Source: Amoeboaphelidium protococcarum | Taxonomy: Eukaryota; Aphelidiomycota; Aphelidea | NCBI GenBank assembly: GCA_023515745.1 | Contig: JALECJ010000255.1 | Coordinates: 692,001 to 756,000 of the forward strand | Length of the DNA stretch: 64,000 nt | Direction: 5' to 3' | Shown: positions 35,984 to 47,292 of the stretch, piece after piece | Layout: every line of letters begins with the position of its first letter | How positions within the stretch are numbered: position 1 is the stretch's first letter | Position numbers and translations under genes: made by a program | The notes under the pieces: model-generated | What the model was told of the DNA's origin: nothing | What the model saw: only the letters and a program-made list of their open reading frames with translations | Database searches by the model: none

Positions 35984-36593
35984 TCATTATCGAGTAAGAT
36001 ACCCAAGTAGACATTTTTCTAACAAATGATCAGCGTTTACCCAAGCATGGTATTTCACTACACGTACAGAACACTGAGGCCATGTAATTATCATAAAACT
36101 GTAAGCAACATCAATTCAAAATAAAAGTTTACGGAATTTCTAGGTTGCGTCTTTTCCAGCAACACCCATCAACATTTATACTCCGCCTGGATGATACCTT
36201 AAATATGGTGTAATATTATAGACTTTGCCATGGAGTACTAGCCATGCGTCGTCTTATGTCTTGTGTTGCGCAACCTGATCCATTGTAAATTTTTGTGGCA
36301 CATTCTACTTCTACATTACATTACATCACAATCACAATACATATCATATAATTATCTGTTAATCAAGAATAAGCTAATCAATTTATCATTACTCTATCTC
36401 GGGAATATACTGCCCAGTCAAGAGGACTAAATCCCGGCTCAAGCTCAACCTTCTTTCGCGATGAGACCACAGGCCGAACTGGACTGAGATAATCTTTTTC
36501 TTAATTGGATGAACTGGAGGCACGCTGAATAGAGCCCATCATTGGAAATAGTGGCAGTTTGGACTTTGAATTCTAGTCATCCTCATCAGACAT
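35984..36593 (-). CDS. Cytochrome b5-domain protein (Ncb5or N-terminal/IRC21 type), three exons
   Basis: A 148-aa heme-binding protein. Introns are 36305-36392 (88 nt, GTAATG...AGTAG) and 36058-36132 (75 nt, GTAAAC...TGTAG). Exon 1 has the signature KKVELEPGFSPLDWAVYS, found in front of the cytochrome b5 domain of Ncb5or and fungal Irc21. Exon 2 carries DDAWLVLHGKVYNITPYLRY and the heme-ligand motif HPGG, then GVAGKDATQKF. Exon 3 has the second heme histidine in YHAWVNADHLLEKCLLGYL. There is no reductase domain, as in Irc21. The final Gln is TAA directly before TGA. Exon boundaries are supported by frame and by family continuity. Confidence 0.88.
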
Positions 36594-36772
36594 TATTATT
36601 ATTATTAGTACGAATCTACAGTAGTTGAATATCGCAATAGTTTTTGTAAGTACTGCGAGCCAAAGAAGCGCGAAAATTTGGTGAAACGTAAAATCAATCG
36701 GAATTCGACATGTAAATCATTAAATGAAAGACAGGATTTATTAGACTGTGATGGGAAATATAGATTTCCTCT

Positions 36773-37240
36773 TCATATCTTGAGAGCTCCTTTTCTGCTG
36801 TCTACGAAAAGCAGTTTGACTGAGCACATTAACGCGAAAACAACCAAGCCGACAGGAGATAGAACCCAGAGTAGAGCAACCAGAATCATCAAAATGTGCG
36901 GCAATTTTACGTAGTCATTAACACGAAAGCACATCAGCAGAGAAATCGCATCTCCCATCCAAAAGTGCAGCCAGCTCATCAAGACAAATTCTTTCAGTTG
37001 CAAACATTTGGCAAAGCCATCCAGACTCAGCATGTCAATATCAGTTGGCACTTTTTATCCGTCGAAAGACTTTCCAGTGATTAGAATGTAAAATATGATC
37101 ACGGTGTACGCGACAGCTGGAAGCAGTGCTGCCAAAGCAATAGCGACATTAACGTAGCGACTCTTTGGCGCAATGGCCAGGTAAACGAATGCAATCAAGC
37201 AAATAAAAGTGCTCTTATATACGATATCTAAAGCCTGCAT
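36773..37240 (-). CDS. ABA4-like (DUF4281) multi-pass membrane protein
   Basis: A 155-aa protein with about four membrane segments: FICLIAFVYLAIAPKS, VAIALAALLPAVAYTVIIFY, a segment around FVLMSWLHFWMGDAISLLM, and LPHILMILVALLWVLSPVGL. The core EFVLMSWLHFWMGD and the SPVGL turn match the ABA4-like family, known from a plant neoxanthin factor but also found in bacteria, algae and fungi. The substrate here is unknown. The single Gln that breaks the standard-code frame (TAA) sits between GKSFDG and KVPTDID. Confidence 0.7.
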
Positions 37241-37412
37241 TATATTGGAAGCGTGTCGTTGAAATCAATCAGGAGTTGAAAACGGTTTCACAATCTCCTG
37301 GATCCTTCTATACCTGGCTGTAAAGAGTGGTGAGTTATTACTGTTTAAGAGCAAAATCTTTACTAATAACACGTAAGCAACACTTATAATTGAATTATAT
37401 ATGTGAATAATT

Positions 37413-37928
37413 TCAGTATTATTAATCAATGGCTCCCTTCAATTGTTGATAGTACTGACTCATTGCATCAGCATCAAACTTTAGAGTATTCCAATCCTTA
37501 ATCACCAATCCAGAGCTAGTAAGAGGCTTTGGGATCATATGAAAGTGAACCTACAATTTAGAGATTATGAACATATAAATTCAATCAGAATTAAATAAAA
37601 GCAATCTTACGTGAGGAACTTCCTAATGAGCAATACCACCATTGTTCTACAGAATGTTGTATCCGATTTCCTCACCATCTTTCTAGAGTCCCTACTACTT
37701 CGCCAACTTGACATAGCCACGCGCAACTTGTCTCATCACAATTGATAAATCCTTAAGACCATCATCGTTTTGTAAGTCGTGTAAATACCTGCCATGCTCT
37801 TTGGGAATGATGACTGTATGATGAGCAGAAAGTGGTCCAATATCTTGGAATGCCAGCGTATACTGAGTTTCCACCAGTATTTTTGCCGGAATTTCCTTGG
37901 CAATAATTCTACAAAAAATGCAGCTCAT
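37413..37928 (-). CDS. HNT1: HIT-family nucleotide hydrolase (HINT/Hnt1)
   Basis: A 151-aa adenosine phosphoramidase-like enzyme. One intron, 37551-37610 (60 nt, GTAAGA...TTGTAG), splits the active-site motif: exon 1 ends AHQEVPH and exon 2 begins VHFHMIPKPL, giving the histidine triad HVHFH. The N-terminus CIFCRIIAKEIPAKIL and the block FQDIGPLSAHHTVIIPKEH are standard. Gln in AHQEVPH is a TAG codon and is conserved in fungal homologues. Length is normal. It ends DQQY before TGA. Confidence 0.93.
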
Positions 37929-38291
37929 ACCTTACTAGAGTTTTGTAATGATATTATTATTGTTTTGGCTAAATAGAGGGGAAAAGGTATATAGCGAGAG
38001 ATTATAAGAGCGGGAAAATGAGTAAGAAGCAGGTTAGCTATTCGCGTCAGTCATTGCATCACATTTCCATTGACTTTACCAATGAAATTTAGAGTCTCTG
38101 TAACTGAAATAATTTCATATTTTCAACAAGGAGTATAAAGATTTACGCGACATTTTTTTATACAGTAGGCTGTTCTGTAGCAATCAAATGTTTCATTTCG
38201 TACAGAGTATTTGTTGGTCGACCGCTGACTGATTGAAAGAATCCTCCGTTTTGCATTCTGCTTACAGATTTCTTATTTAAAACGACAGAAA
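37929..38291. other. Divergent promoter region, HIT / Q-N-rich gene
   Basis: About 360 bp with no recognised gene. A T-run (38152-38160) and short AT-rich stretches are the only visible features. Confidence 0.5.
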
Positions 38292-38999
38292 ATGAACTAA
38301 GAGAAAGGTAAATAACAGGCATAATAGCAGAAGCGATAATAGGGTGATGTGAATAATTAATCGCATGGTTAGTCCTGGTTCAAGCAATAACATCATGCTG
38401 ATATCAATTTGGGAAGTTCTTTCACTTAATTCCTGAATGCTGCTCATAATTTGCCAGATTTTGTGCATGGTAATAGTACACTTGGTACATCTTTTAATAT
38501 GAATGAACACGACGCTGCTGGTTCCAGTATGGTGGCACTGAATGATCCGCTGAATAATAGCACAAACATAGTGATGGATGATCCTTTGAATCAGAGCGGG
38601 AGTGGTGGTGCATTTGGTATATCTCAACTATTGCAATAGCATCATAACAATCATGGCCAGTCGAGTTCTCATCGTTCATCGCTGTAGAATTAGCAAGACC
38701 AAATGGCTGGTAATAATACCAGCATTCTACCTGGGCTCCATATTAACTTTAATAACGCCTCATAAATGCTTACACCGCTCAGCGCCGGTCTCTACTCTCA
38801 AGATCAACTTAATCTGGGACATTTGAATAATGGCGGCGGTATCCCCCAAAATATTCCACTGTAATAGTAGCAGTAACAATAATAACAGCCATAGTTTAAA
38901 ATTAAATCCAATGGACCTATAACATCGCGATTCAATTTGAACCTGTAAAATAGCAATTCTCCAACATCAATGATGATTAATCAAAGTCAAATAATATGA
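38292..38999 (+). CDS. Gln/Asn-rich protein, unknown
   Basis: A 235-aa low-complexity protein, about a third Gln, Asn and Ser. The N-terminus MNQEKGKQQAQQQKRQQGDV uses UAR for most Gln. A less repetitive core is HADINLGSSFTQFLNAAHNL. A run of nine Gln near residue 190 uses TAA, TAG, CAA and CAG mixed together. It has no signal peptide, membrane span or known domain. The ORF is complete from ATG to TGA. Such proteins are often transcription or RNA-binding cofactors; no function can be assigned. Confidence 0.55.
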
Positions 39000-39081
39000 A
39001 ATAATGGAGTAATTTATCTCAAATCTATTTTACTTTACATTTCAATTATTTTTAATACTTTATCAGCCATCCATCCATATA

Positions 39082-39712
39082 TCATAGCGACGTTCCCACA
39101 TCCGGAGTCTTGGTGTTTTAGGCCACGAATTGATGCAGTTATTCACGTCTTCTATGCAGCTATTCCAATACCCATTTCATGCCCTCCCGACTCTTCTCAA
39201 TATTCACTCCAAACCTTTTTAGGCCAAACTGTTCAATCTTGTTCGTGATTCCCCATCCGAATGAACTAACAATCCTTGCCTAAGCATTCACCAATGTCCA
39301 GCTACTATTATCTTCATGAGGCTTGTACTCCAGCGTCTCTTCAATGGCCATTATACCGCGATGGGACAAGTTTTTAGTTTTTGTGATCATCACCCGCTCC
39401 ACTGGATCCACAACGGATTCCTCTATAATATATGCATAGTTATTCTTCATAATCTTGAATCCCCATTTCGGAACATTGCCGGTCTTTAAAAATATCCGCG
39501 TCGAGTGTAGCCGGCCATCAGGTGTGAGTTTCCTCTCAATCGTGTCTGATGATATGACATGTGACGCAAATGGATTCGGATACTTGAGCCACTATGCCAT
39601 GCTCACATCACTCCAAGGGTGTCTACAATACAAAGCGAATATAAATGTATAAATAAGATTGTATTTCTTTCTAGACCTACTCGTAGAAAAATTTCGATTT
39701 ATATAATTTCAT
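39082..39712 (-). CDS. PRELI/MSF1-domain mitochondrial lipid transfer protein (Ups family)
   Basis: A 190-aa protein of the mitochondrial intermembrane space that shuttles phosphatidic acid or phosphatidylserine together with Mdm35. One intron, 39623-39680 (58 nt, GTAGGT...TTGTAG). Exon 1 encodes MKLYKSKFFYE and exon 2 continues HPWSDVSMAQWLKYPNP, the family start. Then come DTIERKLTPDGRLHSTRIF, YAYIIEESVVDP and EETLEYKPH, as expected. The intron donor GTAGGT is the same as in SCC3 intron 1. The C-terminal helix is Gln-rich (UAR). Distinction among Ups1, Ups2 and PRELID is not possible. Confidence 0.9.
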
Positions 39713-39901
39713 GATTGTTGTATCTGCTTGATAAAATCTTCCTAATGAGTCAAAAATCATTGATTCGGCGAGAGAAAAAGTTTGATGGCGAATCTTTGGT
39801 GATCAGACGATAACCATCACCATAGTCAAAGTAATGTTAGAACGCGATATTATCTTTAAATGACTTATCACAGTTACAAATATATATATATAATTTTAAA
39901 A

Positions 39902-41185
39902 TCATTCTTCAACCGCTTGCTTTGCGGATAAAGTCTACTCTTAAGATTCTACATTAGACTCATCTTTGGTTGATATTTGTTGTCTAAGAAGCTTCAGCTG
40001 CTATTTCTCTATCCAATCTTTATGCAAGTCTTCCCATACATCAGTCTTGATCTACACCTCCTCATCTCCGAGGAGCATAGCCTCAATCTCCTCATCATTT
40101 TCAAGATCAGACCAAGTGCTCACATTCGAATCCACAACTGCATCAGTCCAAGTTCTCTCAAATCGCAGAGTAGTGTCAACTTGAGATTCTTTTCTTCCGC
40201 TTGCATTACTAAGCGTAGCATTAGATGATAAGCCATCCAAGTCTGCAGTATGAGGATGGTGGATAGCACTAGATATTGATGCCTAAATCTGATGTGTTCT
40301 AGACTACTATTTAAAAGATGGAGGGTGACATTCTTCAGTTAGATCAGTGACACGAAACTGATCCACAGACAACTCGGCCGATGGAGTCTCCATAAACTCA
40401 TTCAAGCGACTACGCAGAGTCATATCACCAATTTTGACCACGCGAATAATATCATACTGTGTTCGCTTGAAGCCATGCATTCGGCAAGCAATCAAGAGAG
40501 AAGCACCGCAAATTCCATTCGGACGTCTTCCCAAATGGATCCAATCGCGTTTCATACGTTAAACGAGACGAAGCGCGTCCGTTGTGACTTGATGAGTCTT
40601 CTCGCCCAGTTCGAGCTGAGCCGCGAAACGAGAAAGATAAAGAGACGGGTCGATGAGAGGCAGTTTCAGATCTAGTACGCGTATCAGCTTAAGGAATGTA
40701 TTACCAAGGGAGTAGACATTGACATGCAACACATCGCTGAAATCTATGAGCATATGCACAGTCTTCTCCTATCGGCAGACAATGTACAGGCAGGCGGCAA
40801 TTACATGAGAGCCTTTTCTTCCCTGCGTGAACTCTTTCATGAGGGCCATCTTGTAGCATTGAGTGGCTCTATCAATGTGATAATCATTCAGACCCTTCAG
40901 CGCATATGCCACCTCTTAAATTTTTCTCTTGGCATTAGCAATAGTCTCCTCTCTGGACTATGATGCATTGATACGTCTATTACGCAGGGTGAGTGACCTC
41001 AGACCGGTACGATCTTGTGCAACAAATTAGCCTATCATTCTCGACGATCCATCGCCACCTTCAATAAACGTCACCTCACTCGTAATAGTATTTTCTTCCA
41101 CGACAACACCACAGGATGTACAATAGGATGATCCTGTTGTGCTGTCATATTCAATAATGGATCCAGGACAACTCTCGCAAGGCAT
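39902..41185 (-). CDS. BRF1: TFIIIB subunit BRF1 (TFIIB-related factor)
   Basis: A 427-aa RNA polymerase III initiation factor. The N-terminal zinc ribbon reads CESCPGSIIEYDSTTGSSYC then TSCGVVVEE. Two cyclin folds follow (GRKGSHVIAACLYIVCRQE; LGRRPNGICGASLLIACRMH), the core repeats of TFIIB-like proteins. The C-terminal Brf homology block, SDLENDEEIEAMLLGDEEVQ, followed by IKTDVWEDLHKDW, binds TBP and separates BRF1 from TFIIB. It is shorter than yeast Brf1 (596 aa). All segments lie in one frame with UAR read as Gln. The promoter holds a ttcgcgcgtttcgtttcagc element at 41311-41330. Confidence 0.92.
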
Positions 41186-41550
41186 TCTCGAACAGGGTAC
41201 CTTTTATGAAAAGACAGTACAGTGGTAAAGGCAATGAAGGTTAGTGACTGGTGTTGATGAAAAAAGGGAAAACTGGCGCGAAGCGAAATTAATGACGACT
41301 TTCAGCTATATTCGCGCGTTTCGTTTCAGCCTCCTTGATTTTGAAAGTGCGATCTCACTGTGAGTTGTTTATATACTTTGCATTCCCTTCTTAATTCTTA
41401 CAATTATTATTATTATTATTGATACAATTTCAGTAAATGGATAGATTTGTTGCATACAACAGAGAAATTTAAAAGCCACTTTGTTTAAAGCCACGGCTCT
41501 CTTTCTGCGATAAGCAGCGCGCAAATCTAAACTTTTTCTCCCCATCTCCG
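41186..41550. other. Intergenic region, BRF1 promoter
   Basis: No gene recognised. It contains ttcgcgcgtttcgtttcagc at 41311-41330 and an ATT/TTA triplet microsatellite around 41402-41420. Confidence 0.5.
41311..41330 (-). promoter_or_regulatory. Candidate CGTTTC promoter element (example copy)
   Basis: ttcgcgcgtttcgtttcagc lies about 130 bp upstream of BRF1. Related TTTCG/CGTTTC elements occur in other intergenic regions: 8154-8159, 12043-12048, 15207-15245, 30935-31017 and 58197-58202. Their clustering in promoters suggests a shared transcription factor site, but this is unproven. Confidence 0.35.
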
Positions 41551-41926
41551 TCAACGTCTTTTCTTACGAACAGTCATCTCATACAAAGCTCTTAATCCCA
41601 TTACACACGGCGAAGCTAACTGATGTTGTAGATTATGTGGTAATAGCATCTCGATTTTGACATTAGAGCCTGTAGTCAATGTGAAGAATGTTGCCAGCCA
41701 GTGAAGGTAGTGAGTAAATGATTCCATCAGCAAACTGTCAAGAGTTTGCTATTAGTGCTACTAATTAGTCACCGAATAGTCAATCTCTGGACAGAGTTTC
41801 TAGTCGCAAATCCGATAGAGATTCCGGCGGAGATGTCTTTTAGAGTCGCGGTGTTAAATAAGAATTGTACTCACAAACGCTTTTACTGGCGCATTATACG
41901 TATTTATTATGCAAACTGTTAACATC
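41551..41926 (-). CDS. Possible small ORF, opposite strand to a competing ORF
   Basis: A UGA-bounded frame of about 125 codons from an ATG near 41926. It ends in LQHQLASPCVMGLRALYEMT and a basic tail VRKKRR. A middle part holds QQHQQQ from UAR codons. No family is recognised. On the plus strand the same DNA is open from ATG 41688 (MLPASEGSEQMIPSANCQEF), also Gln/Ser-rich. With a single stop codon, frames this long arise by chance fairly often, so at most one of the two is likely real. Confidence 0.25.
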
Positions 41927-41929
41927 ACT

Positions 41930-42358
41930 ATGGAAGAGAATATGCCTCGTTACCACAGCTATAACTGGCCCGACTCCGATCATATCTGGCACTATGAAGA
42001 TGAATGGGCTTAAGAGGTCGGTCTCCGTCGCTACGGAATGCATTAAAACGAATATGAATTGATGCTGGCAGATCCTGAGCTTGGTGATTTGACCACTTAT
42101 GCGGTGGAAGAACTGAAGCGTAAGGCTGTAGAGGTCCTCCAATAAATGGTTAGAGTCGGGCGCTAGATGGATGAGATGGGTGGATTTATCTTCGCTGCAA
42201 GCAGTGTTGAGGAATACATCCACGACTGCTACTACCCTCGTCAGGTGAGGGAGGAATATGAAGTTTTTGCCGCAGAAGCCTAACTGGCAACTGCTCTGCC
42301 GCTGGATGTAGCCTCCTCTGCCATGGAAACTACCTACTCCCTTTCCTACTCTGTCTGA
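41930..42358 (+). CDS. Hypothetical protein, C-terminal exon
   Basis: A 142-aa frame ending at TGA 42356-42358. It begins MEENMPRYHSYNWPDSDHIW and continues with acidic, aromatic-rich helices (LADPELGDLTTYAVEELKRK; SSVEEYIHDCYYPRQVREEY). The ATG at 41909 would add seven residues. An upstream exon from ATG 41688 (Ser/Gln/Asp-rich) could be joined by a GT-AG intron starting near 41867, but the acceptor is unclear. No known domain. The composition looks coding, with UAR used for several Gln. Confidence 0.45.
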
Positions 42359-42936
42359 AATCCAAGAGTATAAGCAGGATAATGATAATTATCTAACCAA
42401 AGTAGATGGAAACTACGCTGGCTTGAATGGTTCGTCCCCGTCCTATGTGTCCTGATGCTGCGTCTCTATCGTCTGGCCCGTCTTATTTTTCCGTCTTAGC
42501 CATACTATAATAAGACTGAAAATTACTAAACAGTAAAAACAAACCTATGAGAACTCTTTAATTTTTGTGCATCGTTGGAGATTTATGCAACATTGTTCAT
42601 TTCTTGAATTTTTGATTTTGGACCTGTATGCAAAATGATGCATATGGCTTTGAACTGCATGCTATTTAAAAAGATTCATATAAAGTCCAACTTTATGTTT
42701 ACAATACCATTGAGGTAATACCTGACTTACGCATCATACGAATTCACGGCATGGCACTCAACTTGAAACTTCTTGTGGTGGGTGATCTGCGCTCCTTTCG
42801 CGGACTTTTTGCTTTCTCGCGGTCGACTTTGTGTTGCACAAAGCGTAGATTCCTTTCACAGATTTTATAAATAAATAAAGAGCAGTTGCGGTAGTACTGT
42901 TGTATAAAGACGGCGGTTCTCTAGATTTTATACGTC
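42359..42936. other. Intergenic region upstream of NOT2
   Basis: About 580 bp without a recognisable gene. Near 42630-42665 the sequence atgcatatgg...gcatgc holds short inverted elements. GC-rich patches (ctttcgcggac, ctcgcggtcgac) at 42795-42825 may belong to the NOT2 promoter. Confidence 0.45.
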
Positions 42937-44439
42937 ATGAGCAACAGCGGTAGTAAAAAGAATTCGTTTGCTGGATTCAATAGTAGTGCTGATCCTCGAC
43001 TTATGGTGTAATAATCGCAATAGTAGATGCAGCAGTAGTAATCCTAATTGAAAGCACCTTTGTAATAGCAACAGCAGCAACAATCGTATGGTATGTCTGA
43101 TTACGGCTATTATTCATACGATGGTCAGCTATAGTAATAACAATAGTAGTAGTAGTAGCCGTATTAGCCTCAGCAATCATCTTTTGCAATGGAGTAGACA
43201 TATGCCAATATATCGTCTTTCGCATAACAACCGAAAGAGTTCAAGCTGTAGTCTGAAGATTTCCCTGCATTGTCATCTACTGCATCTAATGCGAATGCTA
43301 GTGCTGGCAATAACAGCGTTTCTATGAATGGCTCTCAAATGTCTTAGTAACGAGGTAGATAGAATACAAAGTTTTCAGAGACTAGTGGTGGTAGTGGCAG
43401 GGGTGGACAGAGTAAATCTACATGGAATGGTTCTGCTATCATCTCAAAGTCACAGTAATAGCAACAACAACAATAACAGTAGTAGTAACAGTAGTAGCAA
43501 TTGCTTCAGTAGTAACAACAGTAATAGTAGTAATAGTAGCAATTGAAGTAGTAGTAGTAAATGTCTTCACAACAGTCGCATTAAATGTCCTAATCGTCGT
43601 CCCAATCTGTCGGTAATGGTAATGGGAGTAGTGTCGGCGCTGTGGATAATAGTTCGCTTACATCGGATAGATTTGGTTTGATTGGTTTACTTGGTGTCAT
43701 CAGGATGACTGATGCGGATTTGAATACTCTAGCTCTTGGTACTGATTTGACTACTCTGGGTCTAGATCTGGCTGCTGATTAGACACTTAGTTAGTCATTT
43801 AGTGGTGCTATACATTCGGACGTGGTTCTTGATAAAGTTATTCTCAATCCTGATGGTAAAGTAGCCGGACTTCCGTATTGCTATCAATTTCCGCTCAGTT
43901 CAGATTCGCAATCCGTGAAATTTGCCAGCTTAAGTGAAGATTGTCTATTCTATGTGTTTTACACGTGCTGTCGAGGAAATGTCAAGTCACTGCAGTTGTG
44001 TGCCGCTAGCGAACTTTATGCGCGATCATGGAGATTCTAACGGCAGCATCAGGTGTGGATCTATCATGGCAGTCAAGATTAGAAATTGGAGGAAGCATTC
44101 GTATGGGATGTCGCGTCATGGAGTAAAGTTGGTATTGATGCCACAGTGATTGATCTATCTGATTGCCTGCCTGTGGAGATGTTTCGAAAGATTCAAAACC
44201 GATTGGGCGCGTCAGTTCATAATCTCGCACGCGGCGGTAGTAATGCTAATAACAATAATAATCGCGGCTCGACTCTTCTTGGCGCGGACAATGAGAAAGT
44301 GAGCAGCGACGCGACGTTGAATCATCGGTCCGCCGTGAATTCAACGCTCGGCTCAGTGGTTGGTCTAGGCGGTGCTAGCAGTGGTAATATAGGCAGTAGA
44401 TATGGGGAAGATGGCATAATATCTAGATAGAACCTTTGA
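42937..44439 (+). CDS. NOT2: CCR4-NOT subunit 2 (NOT2/CNOT2)
   Basis: A 500-aa scaffold subunit of the CCR4-NOT deadenylase. The first 240 residues are Gln-rich with long Gln runs (43021-43200 and 43456-43560) made of mixed TAA, TAG, CAA and CAG codons. The conserved part begins RFGLIGLLGVIRMTDADLNT and LALGTDLTTLGLDL, the NOT2 signature, and continues with the NOT box: EDCLFYVFYTCCRGNVKSLQ, LCAASELYARSWRF and VWIYHGSQDQ. After the box the C-terminus is Asn/Ser/Gly-rich and longer than in yeast. Cytoplasmic mRNA decay and nuclear transcription roles follow from the family. Confidence 0.88.
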
Positions 44440-44654
44440 TAAATATACATGCTTCTATATTATTATAAAGCTCTTTTTAGTTTCCAGCTTTGTGTTATTA
44501 ATCTGAAAAATTACATTCAGCCATGGTGTCACGCGCGAATTGATTCATCGTTCCAAGGGGGGACGATATAATCAGGAAATTAAGTCTTGGCTCTTTTTAC
44601 TCTACACTCCACACCTTTATCGATTTAAACACATAAGCATTATTATCTCTGAAA

Positions 44655-45251
44655 ATGGCATCAAGCGGAAATGGTAATAGTGGGACTCCTCCTCCTTAGT
44701 ACAATAGCGAGTAGAAACTGTATCCAAACGTGGACAACAATGTGGCTTAGAATAATCCTTCATCATCCAATCACAATTAGCCCTCTGCACCTTCTCATGC
44801 TCATTTGAACTCACCTCAGGATTATGGAACTTATAATAATAACAATCATCACCCTGTAAATGGCGGTCAGAATAGTCAATAGGGTAATTAAGGGGCTTTG
44901 ATTTAGAGTTCACCTGCCGCAGCTGCTCATCCGAACCATAATTAGCCTCAAAATTACAACAACAACAATCAACCAATCGTGACTAACAATAAGTAACAAG
45001 AGGTAAAGCTGCGTAAGTAGAAACTGGGAGATTAGCCAACAATTGTCTTCTGTCCCAAGTGTAAGACTAACAGGATGACGCGTACAGTCTAGACTTCTGG
45101 ATGCTGCACTTGGCTGGGTTGTTCATTTCTGTCCGTGTTGTGCTGTTGCATGCCTTGTTGTCTGCTTCCCTTCTGTTGTCGCGGTTGCATGGACATTCAT
45201 CATGAGTGTTCTATATGTGGAACATCAATTGGTTATTATCACAGAATTTGA
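44655..45251 (+). CDS. LITAF-domain membrane-associated protein (first copy)
   Basis: A 198-aa protein with an Asn/Gln/Pro/His-rich N-terminal 120 residues (PPPQYNSEQ near the start may be a PPxY-like adaptor motif) and a C-terminal LITAF domain. The domain has the zinc ligands CPKCK and ECSICG on either side of a Cys-rich hydrophobic hairpin (FLSVLCCCMPCCLLPFCC), and ends GYYHRI. LITAF proteins sit on late endosomes or lysosomes by inserting this hairpin in the membrane. A second LITAF gene lies at 52506. The complete ORF has many UAR-coded Gln. Confidence 0.88.
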
Positions 45252-45364
45252 GTGTTGAAAGAAGTATGGATACTGTACGCAATATATCTTTACTTATGAA
45301 TACATTTCTGATAGTATTGACATCAAAAAACTATTTTATTTTTCACTCTATTTTTTATCATTCA

Positions 45365-47170
45365 TCAACGCTGTCGAAGAACCATTACGGTAAATCCAAC
45401 CAAGCCTTGAATGAACGTCATAGCTCCGAATACAGTTGTCCACTAGGACACAAAATATTGACGATTAATTAAACGCCTCCACTTGTTCAAAAAAAATGCC
45501 AGTCCGCCTTTATATCCAACGACATTACCCTGTTTATCATGGATTGGTTCACCTATTACTTTGTTCATGGCGCGTTGTGTTGGAGATGTAAATCTAGTCG
45601 CATTGATCATCAGCATATCTTTACTCACCAGGGGAATATCAACCTCCAGCTCATCGATCACATCAAGTATGGTGTTGAATGACTTGAGGACATCAGTCTT
45701 GATACAATCGAAAAAGTTGCCAACCAGAGGTCCAAATACGTCCAGTCGAAGATTTTCAGTCAAAAATCGCTCCGTATCATCAAGAGCCGAGTACACAGTT
45801 CCATTGACTTTGTCTGACAGCTACTAGATAGGCGTAAAAATCTTTGAATTTATGGCATCATTCGTGTCATTTATAGCAGTATTAGCAGACGTGACAATCT
45901 ATTCATTGAAACCAAATAATGCACTGTTGGTTGCATTAACTTGTTGGGCCACAAAATCTGTTACTGTATCCTTTGCACGAGGTATGAAATCTCTCTCAAT
46001 CTAATTTATAGCGTTGAGTTGCATTGACGAGAGTATGAGACCGCCAACTCCAACCATAAATATCAGCACGCCAGGACCATATGCAATGTAGTCTATTAGC
46101 CATCGTAGTTTAATACCATAAAAAGCAGATAGATTCAGTTTATCAGCGATAACTTTATTAATGTGTGAAAATCGCGGTCTTTTGAGACTGTGAACTGCAA
46201 CTCTCAGCTAATACTCATCACCAGTTAGCCAACCAAGATCCATATGCTCGGCAACTCTCTCTTCATAGATTTAATTTTAAGAATTTATCCACCACATCCT
46301 ACTTAGTATGGACACCAATATTATGAGAGCAATAATTCCAAAAAGAGCATACAATATCTAGTTCATTACTCGCGCGCTTTCATCGACCCATGCTAAATCG
46401 ATGCTGCAAAACTTCACCTCAACTGGGTCGGGAACATTAAACAACTACGTTGGAATCCTAATGCTTTCATTAAGCTTACGAATCTAATCCTTTATCAACT
46501 CGAAAGGAGTTTCTATGAATTACAATCCTTAATCAACGGCCCAAGTGGAATTGACATTTAAAGAAGACAGAGCATCAGCAACTACAGTCGGAATCTAGAC
46601 ATCTGGTACAGGATTTTGACGCGATGGTAACACATTTTCATTACCAAAAGCATTAAAGAAACCATTAATACCATTCGTGAATGTATTGGCCACTTTGTTG
46701 CTCTCATTGACCACCGCATTTACAGAGTTTTGTAGAAAGTTTTGTATATTCTACGCCTCCTTCTTCAGTAAAAAGATACCACTATCAATGATGGCTTTCA
46801 CCAGACAAACTACCAGTTTCTTGTATGAGGTCAGCACATAGATTAGAATCTTTTAGAAAAGAGTGACGCCAGTGAGCATTGCTTTTATCGTGAGATCCAC
46901 AGTCTACTGAAACGACCTGACTAAAGCTGCATTGGTTTCCACAGCCAGAGCATGAGGTACAGACATGAAATCTGAACTAAAATCTTCTAGATTACTACAA
47001 GCATCTTCAATGTTACTTTTCAGACTCCCTATATCTTGATTAAAGTCGACGTAAGCATTATAAAGTTGATACAGCACTAAGAGACAACTGAGCACGACGT
47101 GATTGATGTAAGCTCTTGATAGTTTCGCCATCAAAGACACAAATGGATAACCATGATTAAATCTAACCAT
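45365..47170 (-). CDS. PRM1: Plasma membrane fusion protein PRM1
   Basis: A 601-aa protein with about five membrane spans, the cell-fusion factor of fungal mating. The N-terminus AKLSRAYINHVVLSCLLVLY holds the first span. Next come SNIEDACSNLEDFSSDFMSV and PHALAVETNAALV, then TGVTLFQKILIYVLTSYKKL and a Cys-containing span. The middle has STWAVDQGLQFIETPFELIK. Later LVSILSRMWW, GVLIFMVGVGGLILSSM and the C-terminal span MTFIQGLVGFTVMVLRQR. The order matches fungal Prm1, including the ALDDTERFL stretch. Many UAR codons and several NxS/T sites occur. Prm1 is best known from fungi, which supports the proposed affinity. Confidence 0.75.
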
Positions 47171-47292
47171 TTTAACAGTAATAATTTTGCACTAAACTAA
47201 ACAAAGATGGAATGCAGATAGTATAATGTAGGAAGATGGTACAGTATTTAAAAATTCAATTCACATCTTGATCACACACAGCCAATCCAATT

